Positions 1-7,023 of a DNA stretch of 64,000 nt are shown here, piece after piece. The DNA is taken from the NCBI GenBank assembly GCA_018828145.1, contig JAHJWO010000041.1:124001-188000 (forward strand), in the 5' to 3' direction. The stretch's first letter is position 1; every line of letters starts with the position of its first letter. Under the pieces are notes generated by a model. It saw only the letters and a program-made list of their open reading frames with translations, had not been told where the DNA came from and did not search any database. The translations under genes and the position numbers were made by a program. The stretch comes from Alphaproteobacteria bacterium. Lineage in GTDB: Bacteria > Pseudomonadota > Alphaproteobacteria > Rhizobiales > Devosiaceae.

Positions 1-753
1 GGCGACTTCGTCCTCATCGAAGCGGCCGCCGGCGACAAGGCCAAGCTGATGCGGGCCGACGCCGACAATGCCCTGCTGGCCCTGCAGGGTCCCGAAGCTG
101 TCAATGTCATTGCCCAGATCGCACCGGGCGCAGTCGAGCTCAGCTTCATGCAATATGCCCCCTTCGAATGGGGCGGTGAACGGCTGATCATCTCGCGCGC
201 CGGCTATACCGGGGAAGATGGCTTTGAAATCCTCGTCTCCGCCGCCAATGCCCCCAAGCTTTGGGATGCGCTGCTGGCGGATGATCGCGTCAAGCCGATC
301 GGGCTGGGCGCGCGCGACAGCCTGCGGCTCGAGGCCGGGCTGCCGCTCTATGGCCACGACCTCAACGAGACCATCTCACCCACCGAAGCCGATCTCGGCT
401 TTGCCGTTTCCAATCGCCGCCGCGAGGCTGCCGATTTCCCCGGCGCCTCGCGCATCCTCGCCGAGCGCGAGGGCAAGCTGTCCAGGATCCGCGTCGGCCT
501 GATCGTCGAAGGCGCCCCGGCCCGCGAAGGCGCCGAAATTCTCGATGCCGCCGGCGCCGCGATTGGCTTCGTCACCAGTGGTGGCTTCGCCCCGTCGCTG
601 GGCAAGGCCATCGCCCTTGGTTTCGTGCCACCGGCCCATGCCACGCATGGCACCAAGCTGCAGGTGTCGGTCCGCGGCCGTGCCCAGCCGGCCGAGGTGG
701 TTCCGACCCCCTTCGTGCCACATCGTTATTTCCGCAAGCCCAAAGCCAGTTGA
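1..753 (+). CDS. gcvT: Aminomethyltransferase (glycine cleavage T protein), 5' truncated by window
   Basis: The T protein transfers the methylene carbon from the aminomethyl-lipoyl arm of GcvH to tetrahydrofolate and releases ammonia. The reading frame is open from base 1, so only about the last 250 residues are visible. They include the ARDSLRLEAGLPLYGHD stretch typical of the folate-binding core and the C-terminal beta-barrel motif GFVTSGGFAPSLGKAIALGFV. The stop lies 10 bp before gcvH, so it is the first visible gene of a gcvT-H-PA-PB operon. The N-terminal start is outside the window. Confidence 0.96.
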   Translation, partial: GDFVLIEAAAGDKAKLMRADADNALLALQGPEAVNVIAQIAPGAVELSFMQYAPFEWGGERLIISRAGYTGEDGFEILVSAANAPKLWDALLADDRVKPIGLGARDSLRLEAGLPLYGHDLNETISPTEADLGFAVSNRRREAADFPGASRILAEREGKLSRIRVGLIVEGAPAREGAEILDAAGAAIGFVTSGGFAPSLGKAIALGFVPPAHATHGTKLQVSVRGRAQPAEVVPTPFVPHRYFRKPKAS

Positions 754-763
754 GAGGCCAGCC

Positions 764-1129
764 ATGACCACCAAGTTCACCCCTGACCACGAATATATCC
801 GCGTCGAGGGTTCGACCGGCATTGTGGGGATCACGCCCTATGCGCAGGAAGCGCTGGGCGACATCGTCTTTGTCGAACTGCCCGCCGTCGGCAAGGTGCT
901 CAAGAAGGGCGACGAGGCCGCCGTCGTCGAAAGCGTCAAGGCCGCTTCGGAAATCTACGCCCCTGTCTCGGGCACCGTGACCGAAGTCAACCAAGAGCTC
1001 TCGGGCAATCCGGGCCTGATCAATGCCGATCCGGAGGCGACCGGCTGGATCTACAAGATCGCCATTGCCGATGCCGGCGAGATCGACGGCCTGCTCGATG
1101 ACGCCGCCTATGCCGACCTGACGAAGTAA
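764..1129 (+). CDS. gcvH: Glycine cleavage system H protein
   Basis: A lipoyl carrier protein of 121 residues that shuttles the aminomethyl group between the P, T and L proteins in the cytoplasm. Lysine 59 in the sequence VVESVKAASEIYAPVSG is the expected lipoylation site. The length is normal for the family. It starts at ATG 764, 10 bp after the gcvT stop, and ends 8 bp before gcvPA, so it is co-transcribed with both. The longer open frame upstream in this phase overlaps gcvT and lacks family similarity, so the start at 764 is preferred. Confidence 0.97.
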   Translation: MTTKFTPDHEYIRVEGSTGIVGITPYAQEALGDIVFVELPAVGKVLKKGDEAAVVESVKAASEIYAPVSGTVTEVNQELSGNPGLINADPEATGWIYKIAIADAGEIDGLLDDAAYADLTK

Positions 1130-1137
1130 GAGGCCCC

Positions 1138-2481
1138 ATGCGCTACCTCCCCCATTCCGAACATGAACGCGCCGAAATGCTCGGCGTTATCGGTGCGGCC
1201 AATATCGATGCCCTGTTCAGCGCCGTTCCAAAGCAGGCGCTGAAGACCTTTGATCTCGGCCTGCCCGCCCATAGCCCGGAATTTCTGGTCGAGGCCCATA
1301 TGCGGGCGCTGGCCGGCAAGAACCATGCGGGTGCGGATGGTCCGTTCTTCGTCGGCGCCGGCGCCTATCGCCACCATGTGCCGGCTACGGTCGACCACCT
1401 CATCCAGCGTTCGGAATGGCTCACCGCCTATACGCCCTACCAGCCGGAAATCTCGCAGGGCACCCTGCAGATGCTGTTCGAATTCCAGACCCAGGTGGCC
1501 AAGCTCACCGGCATGGATGTGGCCAATGCGTCGCTGTATGACGGCTCGACGGGGACGGCCGAAGCGGTGCTGATGGCGCGGCGGCTCACCAAGCGCAACA
1601 AGATCGTGCTGTCGGGGGGTCTCCATCCGCATTACCGCGACGTGGTGAAGGCCTATCTCAAGGACGATGCCGATCTCGAATGCCTCTCGGCCTCGCCCGA
1701 GGGCCAGGGCGACATTCTCGACCATATCGACGAGACAACCGCCGCCATCGTGATTCAGACGCCGGACTTCTACGGCCACCTGCGCAATCTCAAGACCGCC
1801 GCCGACGCCGCCCATGCCAAGGGGGCGCTGCTGATCGTGGTCATCACCGAGGTGGTGTCTCTGGGCCTGATCGAGGCGCCGGGCGCCTATGGCGCCGACA
1901 TTGTCGTGGCCGAAGGCCAGTCTATCGGCAATGCGCTCAACTTCGGCGGCCCCTATCTGGGCCTGCTGGCCACGCGCAAGGAATTCATCCGCCAGATGCC
2001 TGGCCGCATCTGCGGTGAAACCGTCGATGCGGAAGGCCAGCGCGGCTTCGTGCTGACCCTCTCCACCCGCGAGCAGCATATCCGCCGCGAGAAGGCGACG
2101 AGCAATATCTGCACCAATTCGGGGCTCTGTGCCCTCGCCTTCTCGATCCATATGGGGCTGCTCGGCGAAGCCGGTTTCACCCGCCTCGCCCGCCTCAACC
2201 ACGCCAATGCCTGCAAGCTGGCCGACGCGCTGGCGACCGTGACGGGCGTCGAAGTGCTCAACAAGACCTTCTTCAATGAGATGACCATCCGCACGGCGCA
2301 GCCGGCCGCCACACTGATCGAGCGCCTGGCCCGGCGCGGCATTCTGGCTGGCGTGCCGGTCAGCCGGCTGGAGCCGAGCGATCCGAGCGTGGCCAACCTG
2401 ATCGTGCTGGCCGCGACCGAACTCACCACCGACGCCGATATTGCCGCGCTCTGCGCCGCCCTTTCGGAGGAACTCGCATGA
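1138..2481 (+). CDS. gcvPA: Glycine dehydrogenase (decarboxylating) subunit 1
   Basis: N-terminal half (447 residues) of the PLP-dependent glycine decarboxylase (P protein), encoded here as a separate polypeptide. The opening RYLPHSEHERAEMLGVIG and the TPYQPEISQGTLQMLFEFQT segment are characteristic of the P1 subunit. Its last bases overlap the gcvPB start as ATGA (2478-2481), which indicates translational coupling and the 1:1 partner expected for an alpha2-beta2 enzyme. Many proteobacteria carry a single fused P protein of about 950 residues; the split form is the less common arrangement. Confidence 0.96.
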   Translation: MRYLPHSEHERAEMLGVIGAANIDALFSAVPKQALKTFDLGLPAHSPEFLVEAHMRALAGKNHAGADGPFFVGAGAYRHHVPATVDHLIQRSEWLTAYTPYQPEISQGTLQMLFEFQTQVAKLTGMDVANASLYDGSTGTAEAVLMARRLTKRNKIVLSGGLHPHYRDVVKAYLKDDADLECLSASPEGQGDILDHIDETTAAIVIQTPDFYGHLRNLKTAADAAHAKGALLIVVITEVVSLGLIEAPGAYGADIVVAEGQSIGNALNFGGPYLGLLATRKEFIRQMPGRICGETVDAEGQRGFVLTLSTREQHIRREKATSNICTNSGLCALAFSIHMGLLGEAGFTRLARLNHANACKLADALATVTGVEVLNKTFFNEMTIRTAQPAATLIERLARRGILAGVPVSRLEPSDPSVANLIVLAATELTTDADIAALCAALSEELA

Positions 2482-4025
2482 GCATGAACAATCAGGGCCG
2501 CCCCACCGGCACCGGCGCTTCGGGCTTCACCTCGACCTCCGGCTCGGCATTGTTGCCCAATGAACCGCTGCTGTTCGAAATCGGCGATACCGAGCATTCC
2601 GGCGTCGACCTTCCGGATGTGACCATCTCGGCCAGCCGCCTCGGCGGCTTCGAGCGCAAGATGCCGCTCGACCTGGCCGGGCTTACCGAGCCCGAGGCCA
2701 TGCGCCACTATGTGCGCCTCAGCCGGCTCAACCACTCGATCGACTCCGGCATGTATCCGCTGGGCTCGTGCACGATGAAGCACAATCCGCGCCTCAACGA
2801 GAAGATGGCGCGCCTGCCCGGCTTTGCCGATATCCATCCGCTGCAGCCGGCCTCGACCGTGCAGGGCGCGCTGGAGCTGATGAACCAGCTCAGCCACTGG
2901 CTGATGACGCTAACCAACACGGCTGCCGTCGCGCTGACCCCCAAGGCCGGCGCGCATGGCGAACTGCTGGGCATGATGGCGATCAAGGCGGCGCAGGATG
3001 CGGCCGGACAGAGCCACCGCACCATCGTGCTGGTGCCCGAAAGCGCGCATGGTACCAATCCGGCTACTGCGGCCTTCCTCGGCTATTCCGTCAAGCCGAT
3101 CCCAGCGCGGGACGATGGCACGGTGGATGTGCAGGCCGTCAAGGATGCACTGTCGCCTGAAGTGGCGGCCATCATGCTGACCAATCCCAATACCTGCGGG
3201 CTGTTCGAGCCCCAAGTCATCGAGATCGCCGAAGCCGTGCATGCGGCCGGGGCCTTCTTTTACTGCGATGGTGCCAACTTCAACGCCATCATGGGTGTCG
3301 TCCGTCCGGGCGACCTTGGCATCGACGCCATGCATATCAACCTGCACAAGACCTTCTCGACGCCGCATGGCGGCGGCGGGCCGGGTGCTGGCCCGGTTGT
3401 GCTGTCGGAGGCCCTGGCGCCTTTCGCGCCAGTACCTTTCGTGCGCAAGGGCGGCAACGGGCTGGAGCTGGTCGAGCATGCCGAGGGCGGAGCGCTTGGC
3501 CGCATCACCGCCTTCCAGGGCCAGATGGGCATGTATGTGCGCGCCCTGACCTACATGCTCAGCCATGGCGGCGACGGCCTTGCCCAGGCGGCGCAGGATG
3601 CCGTGCTCAACGCCAACTATATCAAGGCGCGCCTGCAGCATGTCTTCTCGGTGCCGTTCGGCGACTATCCGACCATGCATGAGGCGCTGTTCGACGACAG
3701 TTTCCTGGCCGGCACGGGCGTCACCACGCTCGATTTCGCCAAGGCGCTGATCGACGAGGGCTTCCACCCCATGACCATGTATTTCCCGCTGGTCGTGCAT
3801 GGCGCCATGCTGATCGAGCCCACGGAAAGCGAGAGCAAGCAGACGCTGGACCACTTCTGCGATGTGATGGCGGAGCTGGCGACCGACGCCAAGGCGGGCA
3901 ATGCGACGCGCTTCACCGCTGCGCCGCTCAAGGCACCCCGCCGCCGGCTGGACGAGACGCGGGCGGCCCGCTCGCCGATCCTCAAGTGGGAGCGCAAGGA
4001 CGAGCTGCCGAAGGCAGCGGAGTAG
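2478..4025 (+). CDS. gcvPB: Glycine dehydrogenase (decarboxylating) subunit 2
   Basis: C-terminal, PLP-binding half (515 residues) of the split glycine decarboxylase. The Schiff-base lysine is K291 in the motif INLHKTFSTPHGGGGPG. Other family segments such as YPLGSCTMKHNPR and MLTNPNTCGLFE are intact. It overlaps gcvPA by four bases. Together with GcvT, GcvH and a shared dihydrolipoamide dehydrogenase it degrades glycine to CO2, ammonia and methylene-tetrahydrofolate. The first ~30 residues are Ser/Gly/Thr-rich and probably disordered. Confidence 0.97.
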   Translation: MSMNNQGRPTGTGASGFTSTSGSALLPNEPLLFEIGDTEHSGVDLPDVTISASRLGGFERKMPLDLAGLTEPEAMRHYVRLSRLNHSIDSGMYPLGSCTMKHNPRLNEKMARLPGFADIHPLQPASTVQGALELMNQLSHWLMTLTNTAAVALTPKAGAHGELLGMMAIKAAQDAAGQSHRTIVLVPESAHGTNPATAAFLGYSVKPIPARDDGTVDVQAVKDALSPEVAAIMLTNPNTCGLFEPQVIEIAEAVHAAGAFFYCDGANFNAIMGVVRPGDLGIDAMHINLHKTFSTPHGGGGPGAGPVVLSEALAPFAPVPFVRKGGNGLELVEHAEGGALGRITAFQGQMGMYVRALTYMLSHGGDGLAQAAQDAVLNANYIKARLQHVFSVPFGDYPTMHEALFDDSFLAGTGVTTLDFAKALIDEGFHPMTMYFPLVVHGAMLIEPTESESKQTLDHFCDVMAELATDAKAGNATRFTAAPLKAPRRRLDETRAARSPILKWERKDELPKAAE

Positions 4026-4053
4026 TAGGCGTACTAGCCGCAAACACTGAGCC

Positions 4054-4074
4054 CCTCCCCCTTGACGGGGGAGG
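4054..4074. repeat. GGGGGAGG-type palindrome downstream of gcvPB
   Basis: Perfect 8-bp inverted repeat CCTCCCCC / GGGGGAGG with a TTGAC loop, 28 bp after the gcvPB stop. It belongs to the same GC-rich hairpin family seen at many gene ends in this window and may act as a transcription stop or RNA 3'-end stabiliser for the gcv operon, although no T-run follows. Confidence 0.6.
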
Positions 4075-4093
4075 CAGGGAGGACGTGGCGGCT

Positions 4094-4167
4094 AGCCCGG
4101 ATTTCTGGGCTAAACGCCCCCACCCTTGATCCCTTCCCGCAGGGGGAGGGTGTCGACTGAGATATCG
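4094..4167 (-). repeat. Dispersed ~75-bp repeat, copy 1
   Basis: Read on the minus strand this segment matches 41726-41801 on the plus strand along about 75 bp: both begin CCGATATCTCAG, continue ACACCCTCCCCCT, then GGGATCAAGGGTGGGGG, and end with a GCCC...GGGC hairpin. I align it by eye at roughly 80% identity. It sits between the convergent gcvPB and lipoprotein genes. Confidence 0.7.
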
Positions 4168-4181
4168 GTGCGACAAACAGA

Positions 4182-4209
4182 AAGGCCCGCGGACTTATCC
4201 ACGGGCCTT
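4182..4209 (-). terminator. Rho-independent terminator of the lipoprotein gene
   Basis: AAGGCCCG and CGGGCCTT arms, extended by GGA/TCC across one mismatch, form a stem with a CTTA loop. On the minus strand it is followed by a T-rich tract (TTTCTGTTTG). It starts about 25 nt after the stop codon of the 4234-4818 gene, the expected place for its terminator. Confidence 0.75.
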
Positions 4210-4233
4210 GATAGTCTGCGATACTGCCGAATT

Positions 4234-4818
4234 TCAGCCCCTGGTGTCGAAGCCGACCCAGATGGTGATCTCTTCGCCGCCCAGATAGGGAATGGCGACA
4301 TTTTCGAGCACCTTGACGAATTCGGCCGAACGGGCCGGGGCGGCAATCGCAACCGGCAGGGTGTGCTTCTCGGAGAATACGGCCTGGCCGTCGCGCTCGA
4401 CGGCGAAGCGGATGGGGGCATTGACCGAAGATTGGCTGCCTGCCGGGCCGAGCAGGACGCGGCCCACCACGCCCATATTGACGGTGATCAGGCCATTGGA
4501 AACCACGCAATTGCGCGAGGTCTCGTCGATGACGCCCTGATATTGCAGCGAGCGGGCGTCGCCGGTGCGGCCGCCACCATAATAGAACATAGCCTCTCCG
4601 CCAGGCCGGACGCGGATGGGGGGGCATTCGGTAGCGATGGCGGGCAGCGCACTGGTCTGGGCTTGCGCCACCGCTGCGGGCGTCGCCGTCGCATTCTGCA
4701 GCTGCTGGTTCTGCGCGGCATTGCCGCTGCCAAACAGGCCGCCCATGGAACAGCCAGCCAGCAGTGTTGCGGTAGCGAAACCGGCCGACAGGCGCAGCAG
4801 GAAAGAGGCTTGGTTCAT
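4234..4818 (-). CDS. Putative lipoprotein of unknown function
   Basis: A 194-residue protein with a signal peptide and a lipobox LLAG-C (Cys23), so it is probably lipidated and membrane anchored. A low-complexity Gly/Asn/Gln/Ala segment follows, then a globular domain with CPPIRVRPGGEAMFYYGGG and a C-terminal YLGGEEITIWVGFDTRG. I do not recognise a named domain with certainty; similar lipoproteins occur across Hyphomicrobiales. The start is placed at Met 4818 because it directly precedes the signal peptide; an upstream frame to 4842 would add eight residues and touch the peroxiredoxin stop. It is probably co-transcribed with the peroxiredoxin gene 23 bp upstream. Confidence 0.75.
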   Translation of the reverse strand: MNQASFLLRLSAGFATATLLAGCSMGGLFGSGNAAQNQQLQNATATPAAVAQAQTSALPAIATECPPIRVRPGGEAMFYYGGGRTGDARSLQYQGVIDETSRNCVVSNGLITVNMGVVGRVLLGPAGSQSSVNAPIRFAVERDGQAVFSEKHTLPVAIAAPARSAEFVKVLENVAIPYLGGEEITIWVGFDTRG

Positions 4819-4841
4819 CGGGCGATCTCCTGACGCAAACA

Positions 4842-5336
4842 CTAGCTGTAGGCGGCTTCGAGCGCCATCAATATGGCGGGCGCGCCGCTCGCATTGACGC
4901 CCGGCGCGTCTTCGACGAACACGGCATCGACAACGCCATCGCGGATCAGCAGCGCCGAACGCACAAAGCGCATGCCCATGCCGAAGGCGGTCGAGTCCTT
5001 CATCAGCCCGAGCGCCTCGGCCAGCTCGGCATTGCCGTCGGCAATGAAATCGACCGTGCCGAGCGCGCCGGTGACTTCGCCCCAGGCCTTGACCACGTGA
5101 TGGTCATTGACCGTGGCGCAGACGATACGATCGATGCCGGCGGCCTTCAGCTTGGCCGCATTGGCTACAAAGCCCGGCAGATGGTTGACATGGCAGGTCG
5201 GCGTAAAGGCGCCGGGGACGGTGAAGAGCACGACGAGCCCCGTGCCGAGAATGGCATCGCTGGTCGTATCGGTGGCGCCATCGGCGGTGACAAGTTTTAC
5301 GCCCACGGACGGGACCGGACTGCCGCGATCGATCAT
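4842..5336 (-). CDS. Peroxiredoxin (Prx5 / AhpC-TSA redoxin family)
   Basis: A 164-residue thiol peroxidase predicted to reduce hydrogen peroxide and organic hydroperoxides in the cytoplasm. The peroxidatic cysteine is Cys48 in the motif PGAFTPTCHVNH, preceded by the required Thr45. The Prx5-type extension AWGEVTGALG...FIADGNAELAEALG follows. No second cysteine is seen in a position typical for a resolving partner, so recycling may use glutathione/glutaredoxin (inference). It lies between a DsbD-N-like periplasmic protein and a lipoprotein on the same strand, possibly one transcript. Confidence 0.9.
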   Translation of the reverse strand: MIDRGSPVPSVGVKLVTADGATDTTSDAILGTGLVVLFTVPGAFTPTCHVNHLPGFVANAAKLKAAGIDRIVCATVNDHHVVKAWGEVTGALGTVDFIADGNAELAEALGLMKDSTAFGMGMRFVRSALLIRDGVVDAVFVEDAPGVNASGAPAILMALEAAYS

Positions 5337-5458
5337 ATGTGGATATGCCCCATGACTTGGCCACCAGGGCGGCGGCCATTCCTCAGTCTCAAGTGCATTC
5401 GGGATAAGCGGCTTTCACACCGTCGACAAGGCCTAATGGCCCTTTCCCCTCGCACCGT

Positions 5459-6271
5459 TCACTCGGCCGTCGGCACCCTGATGGTCCGTGTGACCTCGAA
5501 AGCTCCCATGCCCGTGAGGAATGTGAGCTGAACAGCCTGGTTTTCCAAGTCGATTTCGTCGCTTTTGCCCAGGATGGGGATGAGGACTAGGTTTGGTTCG
5601 GGGCTTTTTTGCGGCGCGCCGAACAGCGGCTCGCCGCTTGGCGTGGCGGCGATCAGCGAGGCGGGGTCGATCGCTGGATCGTTGACGCGAACGGCCAGCA
5701 TGGCCGCGTCGCGCCGAAGTTCGACATTGCCGATGGGCTGCGGATCGCCGTCCCATTCGATCGGGGCCATGGCCAGCGCCTGGCGGATGCGCAAGCCATT
5801 GGGCCGGTCGGGTTCGGCGTCGTGCAGCGGCAGGGAGAAATGCGCCTGGGCGGGCACGCAGATATCGGAGCAGACGCCCAGAATGGCGCCAAGCTCGAGC
5901 CGGGGCGCACCGGGAGCCACTGTCACCTCGATGGGCAGGACGGTGGGGCCGAAATAGGCATAGTCGAGATAGTCCGCCGTCTCATGCCGGGTCGGATAGG
6001 GCCAGAGCACCTGGTGGCCCAGCACGCCGGTGGAGCCGGCCAGATCAAGCTCGGTGGGCAGGCCGGTATCGCCCGGCACGCGCCAATAGGTCTTGCTGGT
6101 CTCGGGCATGTCGATTTCGAGACCCACAAGCGTGGTGCCGCTGGACTTGACCTGCCCGGTGCTGATCAGCCGCAGCTTCACGCCGGGCGCCACTTCCTGC
6201 CATGGCGTTTCATCCGCCGTGGCGGACGAGGCGAGCATGGCGATGGCGGCGACAAGGGACAGAAGGCGCAT
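5459..6271 (-). CDS. Periplasmic protein with DsbD N-terminal (DsbC-like) domain
   Basis: A 270-residue exported protein: signal peptide at residues 1-19 (cleavage near ATADE), then a domain resembling the immunoglobulin-like N-terminal domain of DsbD. The cysteine pair in GVCSDICVPAQAHFSL matches the redox-active Cys pair of that domain, and the YWRVPGDTGLPTELDLAGS segment is also typical. The membrane and thioredoxin-like parts of DsbD are absent, as is usual for this stand-alone alphaproteobacterial family. A role in periplasmic thiol transfer or copper/cytochrome maturation is inference from the family. Confidence 0.82.
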   Translation of the reverse strand: MRLLSLVAAIAMLASSATADETPWQEVAPGVKLRLISTGQVKSSGTTLVGLEIDMPETSKTYWRVPGDTGLPTELDLAGSTGVLGHQVLWPYPTRHETADYLDYAYFGPTVLPIEVTVAPGAPRLELGAILGVCSDICVPAQAHFSLPLHDAEPDRPNGLRIRQALAMAPIEWDGDPQPIGNVELRRDAAMLAVRVNDPAIDPASLIAATPSGEPLFGAPQKSPEPNLVLIPILGKSDEIDLENQAVQLTFLTGMGAFEVTRTIRVPTAE

Positions 6272-6399
6272 GGGATGGCATTAGCGCAGGATGGGGTTGA
6301 GAAATAGCTGACAGTCCATCATGCCTTCGTGAAGAGGTCTGATACATGACGAGACCTTGGTAACTTGGCATGGGCGGTATCGGGGCTTACATTAGTGCC

Positions 6400-6975
6400 A
6401 TGAGCACACTGGAAGGACAATTCCTCGTCGCCATGCCCGACATGACCGACGAGCGCTTCGCGGAAAGCGTCATCCTGCTCGTTGGCCACGGCAGCGAGGG
6501 GGCGATGGGCCTTGTGGTCAACCACGAGCTCGCCAACCTGCGCTTTGCCGACATTCTGGACGAGCTCGACCTGGGCGATCCGGACGCGGTGATCCGCCTG
6601 CCCGACAGCATTCGCCAGCGCGCCGTTATGCGCGGGGGACCGGTGGAGAAGGGGCGCGGCTTCGTGCTGCATTCGTCCGACTATCACAGCGGCCACACCT
6701 ATCCGGTGACCGAGGGCATCTGCCTCACCGCCACGCTCGACATCCTCAAGGCCATGGCGTTTGGTCCGGCACCGCGGGCCTCGCTGTTTGCGTTGGGCTG
6801 CTGCGGCTGGGCCGCCGGCCAGCTCGAAGGCGAGATCGGCGACAATGGCTGGCTGACCGCCCCATTCAGCCGCGAACTGCTGTTCGACACCCCGGTGAGC
6901 GACCGCTATGAAGCGGCGCTGGCGAGCCTGCATATCACCCGGGCGACGCTGAGCCCCGATGCCGGACACGCCTGA
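6400..6975 (+). CDS. YqgE/AlgH family protein
   Basis: A 191-residue member of the UPF0301 (YqgE/AlgH) family. The N-terminal LEGQFLVAMPDMTDERFAES and the segments LLVGHGSEGAMGLVVNHEL, RGGPVEKGRGFVLHS and GCCGWAAGQLEGEI match the family closely. The biochemical role is unresolved; AlgH was named for an effect on alginate regulation in Pseudomonas. The start at ATG 6400 is chosen because family members begin just before this motif; an ATG at 6370 would add ten residues. It is divergent from the DsbD-N-like gene and convergent with the GGDEF-EAL gene. Confidence 0.9.
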   Translation: MSTLEGQFLVAMPDMTDERFAESVILLVGHGSEGAMGLVVNHELANLRFADILDELDLGDPDAVIRLPDSIRQRAVMRGGPVEKGRGFVLHSSDYHSGHTYPVTEGICLTATLDILKAMAFGPAPRASLFALGCCGWAAGQLEGEIGDNGWLTAPFSRELLFDTPVSDRYEAALASLHITRATLSPDAGHA

Positions 6976-7023
6976 GACCCCTTCTTCACACCCTCCCTTG
7001 GGGCTGAGGTCAGAACGTTCCCG

